Below, piece by piece: positions 15,380-24,189 of a stretch of 64,000 bases of DNA (positions are counted from its first letter, which is position 1; each line of letters opens with the position of its first letter). This DNA comes from Catelliglobosispora koreensis DSM 44566. Lineage in GTDB: Bacteria > Actinomycetota > Actinomycetes > Mycobacteriales > Micromonosporaceae. Under the pieces are notes generated by a model. The model searched no databases and was not told the origin of the DNA. It saw nothing but the letters and a program-made list of their open reading frames with translations. The translations under genes and the position numbers were made by a program. The stretch covers positions 42,355-106,354 of the forward strand of contig NZ_KB903258.1 of the NCBI RefSeq assembly GCF_000379685.1. Direction: 5' to 3'.

Positions 15380-16399
15380 TTACCTTCGCCGGCCCGGGCG
15401 ACGGGCTGGCATGGCGTGGACCGCCGAAGCGGGTTCCTCCTGCGCCGCGTCCCACTTTTCGTAAGCATCCACGATCTCACCGACAAGCCGGTGCCGGACC
15501 ACGTCCGCGCTGGTGAGTCTAGAGAAGTGGACATCTTCGACGTCGTGCAGGATCTCCTGCACCACGCGAAGACCGCTGCGCGTGCCTCCTGGAAGGTCGA
15601 CCTGCGTCACGTCACCGGTGACCACGATCTTCGAGTTGAACCCGAGCCGCGTCAGGAACATCTTCATCTGTTCCGGCGTCGTGTTCTGCGCTTCATCGAG
15701 GATGATGAACGCATCGTTGAGCGTGCGGCCACGCATGTAGGCCAGTGGGGCGACCTCGATCGTTCCCTGCGTCATCAGGCGCGGGATCGAGTCGGGGTCG
15801 ATCATGTCGTGTAGCGCGTCATAGAGCGGCCGCAGATAAGGATCAATCTTCTCGTTGAGCGTGCCCGGAAGGAACCCGAGCCGCTCCCCCGCCTCGACCG
15901 CTGGCCGCGTCAGGATGATCCGGTTGATCTGCTTGGCTTGCAGCGCCTGCACGGCCTTGGCCATCGCCAGATAGGTCTTGCCCGTTCCGGCGGGGCCAAT
16001 GCCGAACACGATCGTATTGGCATCGATCGCATCGACGTATTTCTTCTGCCCGAGAGTCTTGGGACGGATGGTGCGCCCGCGACGGGAGAGAATGTTGAGG
16101 GTAAGCACTTCAGCCGGGCGCTCGGCGGTCCCCTGGGTAAGCATGTCCACCGTGCGCCGGACGGCGTCTTCGGTCAGTGTCTCGCCTTTCTCAATGAGCT
16201 CCAGCAGCTCGCCAAAGAGCCGCTCCGCAAGGGCGTTGTCGGCAGGCGCTCCGCTGATCGTGATTTCGTTGCCCCGCACCATAATGTCGCTGGGCACAGC
16301 TTTCTCGATGAGCCGGAGGACCTTGTCCCCGGTGCCAAGGAGCTGGACCATGACGCGTGGGTCTGCAACCGTGATCTTGGTTTGTGTAGCAGCGCTCAT
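15380..16399 (-). CDS. PhoH-family ATPase (PhoH-like, ybeZ type)
   Basis: The 339-residue protein has a small N-terminal KH-like region and a P-loop ATPase domain with Walker A GPAGTGKT (135-142), RPAVEAGERLGFLPG, Walker B AFIILDEAQN and the sensor GDVTQVDLP. It is typically encoded directly upstream of ybeY and thought to assist it in RNA processing. The basic tail (ARRPGRRR) may bind RNA. It is probably transcribed with hrcA-dnaJ-rsmE-HIT upstream. Confidence 0.93.
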   Translation of the reverse strand: MSAATQTKITVADPRVMVQLLGTGDKVLRLIEKAVPSDIMVRGNEITISGAPADNALAERLFGELLELIEKGETLTEDAVRRTVDMLTQGTAERPAEVLTLNILSRRGRTIRPKTLGQKKYVDAIDANTIVFGIGPAGTGKTYLAMAKAVQALQAKQINRIILTRPAVEAGERLGFLPGTLNEKIDPYLRPLYDALHDMIDPDSIPRLMTQGTIEVAPLAYMRGRTLNDAFIILDEAQNTTPEQMKMFLTRLGFNSKIVVTGDVTQVDLPGGTRSGLRVVQEILHDVEDVHFSRLTSADVVRHRLVGEIVDAYEKWDAAQEEPASAVHAMPARRPGRRR

Positions 16400-16460
16400 A
16401 AAGCGGCCAGCCGGCCTACCGCCACCTGCTCTCTGTCTCGAAGTGTGACTCCTATGGTAG

Positions 16461-16799
16461 TCACAAGTCCCCGTATGTGCGCCCGCCTAATACGTGAGCG
16501 TGTGCGTGGAACACTGTCTGGCCCACAGCTGAACCCGTGTTGAACACCACCCGGAAGCCGCCTTCGAGCAGGCCTTCCTTCTCGGCGACCGCCGCCACGC
16601 TGGCGAGCACCTCGCCCGCCAGGGCCGGGTCAGCCGCCCCGAGCGCCGCCACATCGGCATGGTGCTGCTTGGGGATAACGAGCACATGCACCGGCGCTTT
16701 TGGACTGATGTCGCGAAACGCTAGCGTCGCAGGCGTTTCGTAGACCACGGTCGCGGGAATCTCGCCCGCCACGATCCGGCAAAACAGGCAGTCGGTCAC
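16461..16799 (-). CDS. HIT-family (histidine triad) nucleotide-binding protein
   Basis: The 112-residue HINT-like hydrolase has the triad HAHAHVLGG near the C-terminus and an N-terminal CLFC pair. These enzymes hydrolyse purine nucleotide phosphoramidates. GTG at 16797-16799 gives the usual VTDCLFCRIVAGEIPATVV beginning; TTG at 16808 is an alternative. A TAGATT box (16807-16812, complement) overlapping the rsmE stop lies 7 bases before the GTG, which may allow separate leaderless transcription inside the operon. Confidence 0.9.
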   Translation of the reverse strand: MTDCLFCRIVAGEIPATVVYETPATLAFRDISPKAPVHVLVIPKQHHADVAALGAADPALAGEVLASVAAVAEKEGLLEGGFRVVFNTGSAVGQTVFHAHAHVLGGRTYGDL

Positions 16800-16809
16800 G
16801 GGGTTCAAT

Positions 16810-17532
16810 CTACCAACGGCCCAGGCGGGTGCTCAGAACCGAGAGCGCGGCGACGCCGGCGGTGGAGGTGCGCAGGACCGTGTCGCCGAGCTTCACCGGG
16901 ATCGCTCCGCGTGCCGCGAAGGCGGCGATCTCACTGTCGTCGATGCCACCTTCCGGGCCGATGATCAGCGTGATGACCTCAGCCTCGGGCAGGCCGATCG
17001 TGCTCAGGCGCTCTTTGGCGTCTTCATGCAGGACAAACGCGGGTCCATCCAGCGACGCCGCTAACTGCTTCGTGCTTTGAAGATCACTAATAGGGGGTAC
17101 TCGGTAACGCCTCGACTGCTTGGCCGCTTCACGAGCGGTCGACGCCCACTTCTCGCGCGCCTTGTCGCCACGGTCACCGCGCCATTGCGTGACCGAACGC
17201 TGAGCCGCCCACGGGATGATCGCGTCAACGCCCGTCTCGGTCATCGCCTGAACCGCTAGCTCGCCCCGGTCGCCTTTGGGCAAGCCCTGGGCGACGACGA
17301 GTCTTGGCGACGGGCTCTCGGAGTACCCCCGATGGGTTAGGAGGAGCGACAGGCTGGACTTGCCGGCGGCCTGGACACGCGCGGTGGCGAAGGCCCCTTG
17401 CCCGTCGCTAAGCAGCAGTTCCTCGCCGGGTTGCAGACGCTGAACGGCCGCGGCGTGACGGCCTTCCGGCCCGCCGAGTTCGAAGTGTTCCCCGGCGGGC
17501 AGCTGATCAACGAGAAAGAGCGGCAGTGACAT
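16810..17532 (-). CDS. rsmE: 16S rRNA (uracil1498-N3)-methyltransferase
   Basis: The 240-residue SPOUT methyltransferase methylates U1498 in 16S rRNA. The trefoil-knot SAM site is visible as LIIGPEGGIDDSEI and VKLGDTVLRTSTAGVAALS; the N-terminal PUA-like part contains EGRHAAAVQRLQPGEEL. Its ATG overlaps the dnaJ stop by one base. Association with dnaJ and the HIT gene is conserved in actinobacteria. Confidence 0.95.
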   Translation of the reverse strand: MSLPLFLVDQLPAGEHFELGGPEGRHAAAVQRLQPGEELLLSDGQGAFATARVQAAGKSSLSLLLTHRGYSESPSPRLVVAQGLPKGDRGELAVQAMTETGVDAIIPWAAQRSVTQWRGDRGDKAREKWASTAREAAKQSRRYRVPPISDLQSTKQLAASLDGPAFVLHEDAKERLSTIGLPEAEVITLIIGPEGGIDDSEIAAFAARGAIPVKLGDTVLRTSTAGVAALSVLSTRLGRW

Positions 17533-18662
17533 CAGTGACCGTTGAAGGCGTCCCGCATCCGGGAGAAGAAACCGCCCTGTTTGGACAGTTCAGCGACCTC
17601 TTCCCCACGCTGGCGGGCGAACTCGCGCAGGACCTGCTCCTGAGCGGCGTCAAGCCTGGTCGGCGTGCGCACGTCGAGGTGCACGAACAGATCCCCCCGG
17701 CCCTGGCCCCGCAGGTGCGGAACGCCCTTGCCGCGAATGCGCAAAGTGGACCCCGGCTGCGTGCCCGACTTGACTTCGAGCTGCTCCTCGGAGTCGAGCG
17801 TCTTGATGGTCAAGCGCGTGCCCAAAGCGGCCGCCGTCATCGGGACCGTGACTTTGCAGTGCAGGTCATCGCCCTTACGTGCGTACACATCGTGCGCCCG
17901 TTCGTGGATCTCGACGTATAGGTCCCCTGACGGACCCCCACCCGGGCCGACCTCACCCTGACCGGCCAGGCGAATGCGCATGCCATCTTCGACCCCGGCC
18001 GGGATCTTCACGGTCAGGCTGCGGCGGGTGCGGACCCGGCCGTCGCCGCCACACGTGGAGCAAGGGTGCGGGATGACCGTGCCATAGCCCGCGCACGCCC
18101 CACAGGGCCGCGACGAGACCACTTGGCCCAGGAACGTGCGCTGCACCGACTGGACCTCGCCACGGCCGCCACAGGTGTCACAGGTCTGCGGGTGCGTTCC
18201 CGGCGCTGTCCCGGCGCCGGTGCACGTGGTGCACAGCACAGCGGTGTCAACGGTGATCGGCGCTTCCACGCCGAAGGACGTCTCCACGAGATCCAGGTCG
18301 AGACGCAGAATCGCGTCAGCACCGGGACGCGTCCTCGGGCGCGGGCCGCGAGCCTGCGCACCACCGAAGAAGGCGTCCATGATGTCCTGGAACCCGACGA
18401 ACGGGCCGCCCGGTCCACCAGGCCCACCCATGCCACCGCCGCCTGGGCCGAGCGGATCGCCGCCCAGATCCACCATCTGCCGCTTCTGGTCGTCCGACAG
18501 GACCTCGTAGGCGTTATTGATGTCCTTGAACTTCTCCGCGGCACCGGGGTCGTCGTTGACGTCGGGGTGATACTGGCGCGCCAGCTTGCGGTAAGCCCGC
18601 TTGATGTCGTCAGCAGTGGCATCCCTGGGCACGCCCAGAATGCCGTAGTAATCCTTGGCCAC
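17532..18662 (-). CDS. dnaJ: chaperone DnaJ (DnaJ2 type)
   Basis: This 376-residue type I J-protein co-chaperone of DnaK has a J domain with the HPD motif (RQYHPDVND), a Gly-rich [13 protein letters not shown] linker, four zinc-binding repeats ([32 protein letters not shown]) and C-terminal substrate-binding domains. It is the second dnaJ commonly found with hrcA in actinobacteria rather than with dnaK-grpE. It lies 62 bases downstream of hrcA and probably shares its CIRCE-controlled promoter. Confidence 0.95.
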   Translation of the reverse strand: MAKDYYGILGVPRDATADDIKRAYRKLARQYHPDVNDDPGAAEKFKDINNAYEVLSDDQKRQMVDLGGDPLGPGGGGMGGPGGPGGPFVGFQDIMDAFFGGAQARGPRPRTRPGADAILRLDLDLVETSFGVEAPITVDTAVLCTTCTGAGTAPGTHPQTCDTCGGRGEVQSVQRTFLGQVVSSRPCGACAGYGTVIPHPCSTCGGDGRVRTRRSLTVKIPAGVEDGMRIRLAGQGEVGPGGGPSGDLYVEIHERAHDVYARKGDDLHCKVTVPMTAAALGTRLTIKTLDSEEQLEVKSGTQPGSTLRIRGKGVPHLRGQGRGDLFVHLDVRTPTRLDAAQEQVLREFARQRGEEVAELSKQGGFFSRMRDAFNGH

Positions 18663-18724
18663 GTTTGTCCTTTTCGTCTCCGCACGAGAATCCCGCCAGC
18701 GAGCCGCCGGGCCGTTCGTCGAGG

Positions 18725-19738
18725 TTAATGCTGTGTCAGGAGGTCGCCGACGTAACGGGCGACCGCCCGTACCGTCGCGATGGTGCCGGGGTAGTCCATG
18801 CGGGTGGGGCCGAGCACGCCGAGCCCACCCACCACGGTGCTGCCAGGACCGTAACCGGTGCTGACGACCGAAGTGGTGCGCAGGTCAGCGTATTCATTCT
18901 CATCGCCAATGCGCACGAGCGCACTGCCTGCCTTCACCTCATCGAAGAGCTTGAGCAGGATGACCTCTTCCTCAAGCGCTTCAAGGATCGGGCGCAGTGA
19001 GCCGGCCAGGTCGAGGCCGTTATAACGAGTCAGGTTGGCTGTCCCGGCGAGCGCGATCCGCTCTTCGTGCCGCTCCACGAGCGTCTCCAGCAGCACCACG
19101 GCGAGCGCGTTCATCGCTGGCTGCGCGAGCTGATCGGCCAGAGCCTGAACCAGCGGTGGGGTATCGACGAGCTTCGCACCGACGAGCTTCTCATTCAGGT
19201 GCCGGGTCAGGGTTTCGATGTCCTCCACCGGGGTCGGCTCGGGCAGCTCGACCACGCGCTGCTCCACCCGGCCGGTGTCGGTGATCATGACCAACAGCAA
19301 GCGGGTCGTCGAGACCGGCACCAGCTCCAGGTGACGCACGGAGCTGCGGCTCAGACTTGGGTACTGCACGACGGCGACCTGGCGCGTCAGCTGGGCGAGC
19401 AGGCGAACCGCCCGGTGCACCACATCGTCAAGGTCGACGGCGCCAATGAGGAACCGCTCGATCGCCCGGCGCTCAGCCGGTGAGAGCGGCTTCACTTTGG
19501 ACAGTCTGTCCACGAACAGCCGGTAACCACGGTCGGTGGGCACCCGTCCCGCACTGGTGTGCGGCTGGCGGATGTAACCCTCCTCCTCCAGCACGGCCAT
19601 GTCGTTGCGCACTGTGGCCGGAGACACCCCGAGGGAATGCCGTTCCACCAGCATTTTGCTGCCGACGGGTTCCTGAGTGGCGACATAGTCTTCGACTATG
19701 GCCCGCAGCACATCTAGCTTGCGGTCATCCAATGCCAT
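18725..19738 (-). CDS. hrcA: heat-inducible transcription repressor HrcA
   Basis: HrcA represses heat-shock genes by binding CIRCE. The 337-residue product has an N-terminal winged helix (ILRAIV-like region [40 protein letters not shown]) followed by GAF-like and dimerisation domains. ATG at 19736-19738 was chosen over an upstream ATG because [11 protein letters not shown] is the usual start. A CIRCE element lies 27 bases upstream, indicating autoregulation and heat control of hrcA-dnaJ. Confidence 0.96.
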   Translation of the reverse strand: MALDDRKLDVLRAIVEDYVATQEPVGSKMLVERHSLGVSPATVRNDMAVLEEEGYIRQPHTSAGRVPTDRGYRLFVDRLSKVKPLSPAERRAIERFLIGAVDLDDVVHRAVRLLAQLTRQVAVVQYPSLSRSSVRHLELVPVSTTRLLLVMITDTGRVEQRVVELPEPTPVEDIETLTRHLNEKLVGAKLVDTPPLVQALADQLAQPAMNALAVVLLETLVERHEERIALAGTANLTRYNGLDLAGSLRPILEALEEEVILLKLFDEVKAGSALVRIGDENEYADLRTTSVVSTGYGPGSTVVGGLGVLGPTRMDYPGTIATVRAVARYVGDLLTQH

Positions 19739-19764
19739 GCACGCCCTCCCATCACCGTAGTCCG

Positions 19765-19791
19765 CTAGCACTCGACTGTAGCGAGTGCCAG
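19765..19791. promoter_or_regulatory. CIRCE operator
   Basis: CTAGCACTC (19765-19773), a 9-base spacer and GAGTGCCAG (19783-19791) match the CIRCE consensus TTAGCACTC-N9-GAGTGCTAA with two mismatches. Its position immediately upstream of hrcA supports the assignment. Confidence 0.93.
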
Positions 19792-19911
19792 TTTACTTCG
19801 GTTAGCCCTCGGGTGGCCTTTCTGCCCGGCCCAGCGGGCTGACCTGGATGTCACGAACCAGTCACGTGTGTTGACTGGCGCAGTTTGATCGTTAGTCCTA
19901 GCCTGTCGGGC

Positions 19912-20385
19912 ATGAGTGAACCCACCCCGCCCGGCGTGCCGCAGGATCCTTCTGCGTCGACGCCGCCGGTCGCACCGCCTTCGGCCCCGGCTCCGCCACC
20001 ACCGCCCCCGGGTGGCGGATACGCAGGCCCGCCTGTTTCCGGCAATGTCGCCCCAACCGGCTACGCCAACAGCGATGAGAAGACGTGGGCTCTCATCGCC
20101 CACTTCGGCGGCATCCTCGTCGGCTTCCTCGCCCCGCTGGTCGCCATGCTGGTCAAGGGCAACGAATCCCCGACGGTTCGTGCCCACTCGGTCGAGGCAC
20201 TGAACTTCCAGATCACGGTGGCTATCGCCTACGTAGTCTCAATCATCCTGAGCTGCACCGTGATCCTGGCATTCCTGCCTTTCGTGGTCTGGATCGCTGC
20301 CACGATCTTCGCTGTCCTGGCTGGCATGAAGGCCAACGAGGGCGTTCTTTACCGCTACCCGGCGACCCTTCGCCTGGTCAAGTAA
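19912..20385 (+). CDS. DUF4870 membrane protein with Pro-rich N-terminus
   Basis: The 157-residue protein has about 50 residues rich in Pro, Ala and Gly (SAPAPPPPPPGGGYAGPP), then a DUF4870-type domain with three membrane helices (ALIAHFGGILVGFLAPLVAML, ITVAIAYVVSIILS, ILAFLPFVVWIAATIFAVLA). The function is unknown. A TAGCCT box at 19899-19904 lies 7 bases before the ATG, so the message is likely leaderless. The 3' end overlaps hemW by 8 bases in convergent orientation. Confidence 0.85.
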   Translation: MSEPTPPGVPQDPSASTPPVAPPSAPAPPPPPPGGGYAGPPVSGNVAPTGYANSDEKTWALIAHFGGILVGFLAPLVAMLVKGNESPTVRAHSVEALNFQITVAIAYVVSIILSCTVILAFLPFVVWIAATIFAVLAGMKANEGVLYRYPATLRLVK

Positions 20386-21556
20386 GCAACGACCGGACCA
20401 CAGCGTCCGCGAGCAACCGGCCGCGCAGCGTCAGCGTTGCGCGGCCTTCGCTTATCTCCAGCAGGCCTGGCTCCACTTTGGACACGTCGACGGTGCTGGT
20501 ATCCAGCCCTTCGCGCAAACGCGTCTGAAGCAAGACATCTTCGGTTTCACGCTGCTCTGCCGTCAGGATCTCGCGGGCGAGCCCAGGTGACTTTCCTTGC
20601 CCGAGGCGCTCGGCATAACGCTTGGGGTGCTTGACATTCCACCACCGGACGCCGCCGTAATGACTGTGTGCTCCGGGGCCTAGGCCCCACCAGTCGCCGC
20701 CACGCCAGTAGAGCAAGTTGTGCTGACATTGCGCCTGCGGGGAGGTGGCCCAGTTGGAGACCTCATACCACTGGAAACCCTTGGCGCTCAAGTGTTCCTC
20801 CGCCGCCAGGTAACGGTCGGCGGCCACATCGTCGTCGGGTTGCGGGATCTCACCCTTTTGCACCTGGCGCGCCAGCCTCGTGCCGTCTTCGACGATGAGT
20901 GAATACGCACTGATGTGATCGACCCCAGCGCCGGTGGCTTTCTCAAGCGAGAGTTCAAAGTCCTCTTTGGACTCGCCGGGTGTCCCGTAAATCAGGTCTA
21001 GGTTGACGTGTTTGAACCCCGCTTCGCGGGCCTCGGTGGCGGCCTGTGGTGCGCGGCCCGGCCGGTGCTGGCGTTCGAGGATGCGCAACACGTTGCTGGC
21101 CGCCGACTGCATGCCGAGGCTGATGCGGGTAAAGCCAAGCCGCCTGAGCTGTTTGAGGCTGTCTGGCGTCACGGATTCCGGGTTGGCTTCCGTCGTGACC
21201 TCGGCGCCTTTCTCTAGTCCCCAGGTCTTGTCGATCTCGTCGAGAAGACCGCCAAGTTGCCCTGGGGTCAGCATTGTCGGGGTGCCGCCGCCAACGAAAA
21301 CCGTCCGCACCTGCCCAGGCGCGATGGTTTCCTTGGCCAGCTTTAGCTCACGTTTGACGGCTTCTAAGTAGCCGTCTATATCCGCGCCGCCCAGCTCGCC
21401 CGGTGTGTAGGTGTTGAAGTCGCAGTAGCCACAGCGGCTGGCGCAAAACGGCACGTGCAGATAGACGCCAAAGCCCCGCTTGCCCGCGATCTCATGCGCG
21501 CCTGCGGGAAGCGAGCCATCATCGGGAACCGGATCGCCGTCGGGAAGCTGTGCCAC
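20378..21556 (-). CDS. hemW: radical SAM heme chaperone HemW
   Basis: The 392-residue radical SAM protein has the cluster motif CASRCGYC at Cys38, Cys42 and Cys45, with the extra aromatic/Phe context of HemW (YCDFNTYT), VFVGGGTPTML, and the HemW C-terminal domain. It was long annotated as oxygen-independent coproporphyrinogen oxidase, but HemW proteins bind and deliver heme. GTG at 21554-21556 is the start used; a start nearer KRGFGVYLHVPF is possible. Confidence 0.9.
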   Translation of the reverse strand: MAQLPDGDPVPDDGSLPAGAHEIAGKRGFGVYLHVPFCASRCGYCDFNTYTPGELGGADIDGYLEAVKRELKLAKETIAPGQVRTVFVGGGTPTMLTPGQLGGLLDEIDKTWGLEKGAEVTTEANPESVTPDSLKQLRRLGFTRISLGMQSAASNVLRILERQHRPGRAPQAATEAREAGFKHVNLDLIYGTPGESKEDFELSLEKATGAGVDHISAYSLIVEDGTRLARQVQKGEIPQPDDDVAADRYLAAEEHLSAKGFQWYEVSNWATSPQAQCQHNLLYWRGGDWWGLGPGAHSHYGGVRWWNVKHPKRYAERLGQGKSPGLAREILTAEQRETEDVLLQTRLREGLDTSTVDVSKVEPGLLEISEGRATLTLRGRLLADAVVRSLLT

Positions 21557-21574
21557 ACCGTCTAGTCTGCCTGC

Positions 21575-22336
21575 ATGTCCTTCATCCAGCTAAGCCAGGC
21601 GGCCGGGGTCACGAAGATCACCCTGGACTCACCCTCGAACCGCAACGCCCTGTCCTCCGGGCTCATGCGCGAGCTGCTTGCCGCGCTTGCTGACGCTGCC
21701 ACTGATGAGGCGACCCGTGTCGTCGTGCTCGATCACACCGGCCCGGTCTTCTGCTCCGGCGCCGACCTCGCCGAGACCGCGGCGGCCACCTCGGCCGGGC
21801 AGATGCCCGCGAACACGCTCGGCGAAATTCTCGAAGCTGTCGCCACCTGCCCCAAGCCGGTCATCGCCGCCGTGCGCGGACCGGCCCGCGCGGGAGGTGT
21901 CGGCTTGATCGCCGCCGCCGACCTGGCCGTCTGCTCGACCGAGGCCACGTTCGCGTTCTCTGAAGTGCGCATCGGTGTCGTCCCCGCGCTCATCTCCTCG
22001 ACCGTCCTGCCGCGACTGCGCCCGCGCGACGCTGCGGAGCTGTATTTGACCGGTGATGTCTTCGATGGGGCGCGGGCCGCGTCAGCGGGACTGGTCAATG
22101 TGGCCGTTCCTGCGGCCGACATTGATTCCATAGTGGACAAATGGACCGCGTCGCTCGTGCGCGGTGCGCCCCGTGCCCTCGCCGCGAGCAAGGAACTGTT
22201 GCGCCGCAACATATCCCTGGCCGACCTGCCCGAGCTGTCCGTCCTATCGCTGGAGTTCTTCACCTCCGCCGAAGGCCGCGAAGGAGTCATGGCTTTCCGC
22301 GAGAAGCGATCGGCATCCTGGGTTCCCAGTGCGTAA
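21575..22336 (+). CDS. enoyl-CoA hydratase/isomerase family protein
   Basis: The 253-residue crotonase-fold protein shows the oxyanion-hole segments FCSGADLAE and RGPARAGGVGLIAAADLAV and the typical C-terminal KELLRR helix. A glutamate candidate lies in FSEVRIGVVPA. The substrate acyl-CoA is unknown. A TAGTCT box at 21563-21568 lies 6 bases before the ATG, implying a leaderless message. It is divergent from hemW with only 18 bases between. Confidence 0.88.
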   Translation: MSFIQLSQAAGVTKITLDSPSNRNALSSGLMRELLAALADAATDEATRVVVLDHTGPVFCSGADLAETAAATSAGQMPANTLGEILEAVATCPKPVIAAVRGPARAGGVGLIAAADLAVCSTEATFAFSEVRIGVVPALISSTVLPRLRPRDAAELYLTGDVFDGARAASAGLVNVAVPAADIDSIVDKWTASLVRGAPRALAASKELLRRNISLADLPELSVLSLEFFTSAEGREGVMAFREKRSASWVPSA

Positions 22337-22345
22337 GGTTGGAGG

Positions 22346-23176
22346 ATGCGCTCGGGCAAAGGGGTCATCGCGCTAGTCCTGCTCGCCGTGGTCTTCGGCT
22401 TCGGTGTCTACTTAGCACGCCAGCAGTTCAGCACCGTGCCCGATGAGGATCATGCCCAGTGCACGGTCGGCAAAGTCTCCCTCGATCAAGGCCAGCTCGC
22501 GAGCGCGTCCACTATCGCCGCCGTCGGCATCGGCCGTGAGCTGCCCGAGCACGCGATCGTCATCGCGCTGGCGACGGCGCTGCAGGAATCCAAGCTGCGC
22601 AATCTCCAGCACCTCGGCAGCCGCAACGATCACGATTCGGTGGGCTTGTTCCAGCAGCGGCCGAGCCAGGGCTGGGGCACCGAGGAGCAACTGCTCGATC
22701 CCCGTTTCGCGGCTAATGCGTTCTTTGATGCCCTGCTCAAGATCGAGGGCTGGGATTCGTTGCGGATCACGGAGGCGGCTCAGCGAGTACAAAAATCTGC
22801 TTATCCAGAGGCCTATGAAAAGTGGGCCGACGAGGCTCAGGTTCTCGCTGGAGCGTTGACCGGAGGCACGCCTGGGTCGGTCGAGTGCGCCACTCCCGCC
22901 TACGCCGAGCCTCCCCTGCCCGCCGCTGACCACCTGCGCGGCGACTTTGGCGATGCCGCACCGACGGTTCATGCCAGCCAGGACACCCTCGTGATGCCGG
23001 TCGCCGATACCCGCTCCGGCTGGCAAGTCGCGCACTGGCTGGTGGCCCAGGCAGATGTCACTGGGGTAACAAAAGTGGCATATCGCGACCAAGAGTGGTC
23101 GGCCGATAACGGCACGTGGGTGACTAAGACTTCGATCAGCAACGAAGTGACGGCACAGGTTCTCCCGGCCCGGTAA
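22346..23176 (+). CDS. membrane-anchored lysozyme-like protein, unknown function
   Basis: The 276-residue protein has an N-terminal signal anchor (about 7-24, IALVLLAVVFGFGVYLAR) and an extracytoplasmic domain. ALATALQESKLRNL with Glu, then DSVGLFQQRPSQGWGTEEQL, resembles the lysozyme/transglycosylase core with its catalytic glutamate and GLFQ motif. Homologues are often mislabelled heavy metal transporter; no metal transport feature is visible. A peptidoglycan-cleaving or binding role is inference. It starts 10 bases after the enoyl-CoA hydratase gene and has a GGAGG ribosome site. Confidence 0.72.
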   Translation: MRSGKGVIALVLLAVVFGFGVYLARQQFSTVPDEDHAQCTVGKVSLDQGQLASASTIAAVGIGRELPEHAIVIALATALQESKLRNLQHLGSRNDHDSVGLFQQRPSQGWGTEEQLLDPRFAANAFFDALLKIEGWDSLRITEAAQRVQKSAYPEAYEKWADEAQVLAGALTGGTPGSVECATPAYAEPPLPAADHLRGDFGDAAPTVHASQDTLVMPVADTRSGWQVAHWLVAQADVTGVTKVAYRDQEWSADNGTWVTKTSISNEVTAQVLPAR

Positions 23177-23223
23177 ACGCGAGTTACTATCGGCTCCTTG
23201 TTGCCGGAAAGCTAGGGGAGGAA

Positions 23224-24129
23224 ATGAGTATCACCCCTCAAGACGATGTCGCCTACACCCCGATTAGCGATGTCGAACGTAAGGAATTCCTCGACCAGGG
23301 CTTTTTGCTAGTCCGCAATGTGCTCGCAGAAGATCACCGTCAGCGGCTTGAGGCCGCGATGGACCGCGTCTACGCGGAGGAGATCGCGGCCGGCAAGGGT
23401 TCTAAGGACGGCACCGTCCACCTGCTTGGCTTCCTTAACCGCGACGAGCTCTTTGGTGAGCTGCTGACGCACGGCCCCGTCTTCCGCTACATGTGGGGCC
23501 TGGCCGGCTGGAACATCTACACGCACCACAATCACCTCGACGTGACACCGCCCGCCTCCGAGCCGGAGAAGCCCTACTGGGGCTGGCATCAGGACAGCTA
23601 CCGGCAGAACTCCGACCCGGAGACGATGGACCCGAACCTGCCCCGGCCCATGCTGTCGCTGAAGGTCGGCTACGTCATCTCTGACCTGAGCGAGACCGGC
23701 CGTGGCGCCACCAAGGTGATTCCCGGTAGTCACCTGCGAAACACGCTGCCGCGCCCGGCTGACACGAGCGTGCACAACCCGGATCCCGAAGGCACGCTCG
23801 AAATCACGGCTAACCCGGGCGACTGCTTCATTTTCGACCGCCGCATGTGGCACTCCCGCTCGACGAACCTGTCCACGATCACGCGGAAAATGCTGTTCAT
23901 CGGATATACCTACCGGTGGATCCGCCCGCTCGACGACATGCCGATCGACAAGTCGAGCCAGTGGTGGGCCAACCGCACTCCGGTCCAGCAGCAGCTCCTC
24001 GGAGACGCGCCGCACACCGCCAACTACTACGGCGTCAACTGGGACGGTTTCATCGACGAGAACATTCCGCTGCGCAAGGAACTCAGGGAACGCGGTCTGC
24101 TCGACCGTTCCGTTCCCTGGCTGCGCTAG
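23224..24129 (+). CDS. phytanoyl-CoA dioxygenase (PhyH)-family protein
   Basis: The 301-residue Fe(II)/2-oxoglutarate dioxygenase candidate has the facial triad His122 and Asp124 (WGWHQDSYR) and His210 (RRMWHSRS), with ARG-type 2-oxoglutarate contacts likely in the region after it. It resembles secondary-metabolite PhyH hydroxylases. The substrate is unknown; no biosynthetic cluster is nearby. AGGGGAGG precedes the ATG. A strong 14-base-pair terminator follows. Confidence 0.85.
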   Translation: MSITPQDDVAYTPISDVERKEFLDQGFLLVRNVLAEDHRQRLEAAMDRVYAEEIAAGKGSKDGTVHLLGFLNRDELFGELLTHGPVFRYMWGLAGWNIYTHHNHLDVTPPASEPEKPYWGWHQDSYRQNSDPETMDPNLPRPMLSLKVGYVISDLSETGRGATKVIPGSHLRNTLPRPADTSVHNPDPEGTLEITANPGDCFIFDRRMWHSRSTNLSTITRKMLFIGYTYRWIRPLDDMPIDKSSQWWANRTPVQQQLLGDAPHTANYYGVNWDGFIDENIPLRKELRERGLLDRSVPWLR

Positions 24130-24141
24130 CGTTTACACATG

Positions 24142-24174
24142 ATGAAAGGCCGTCCAATGTGGACGGCCTTTCAT
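24142..24174. terminator. bidirectional terminator hairpin
   Basis: ATGAAAGGCCGTCC (24142-24155) pairs perfectly with GGACGGCCTTTCAT (24161-24174) around a 5-base loop; a GGTTTTCG tail follows on plus. It sits between the convergent PhyH and chaplin-like genes. Confidence 0.8.
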
Positions 24175-24189
24175 GGTTTTCGCGTTTCC

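Noticed and set aside
22346..23176. Heavy metal transporter
   Set aside because: Only one membrane helix and no metal-binding motif; the label is a database habit for this family.
23224..24129. Ectoine hydroxylase
   Set aside because: The HxD...H dioxygenase triad is present, but no ect genes are nearby and the EctD-specific context was not recognised.
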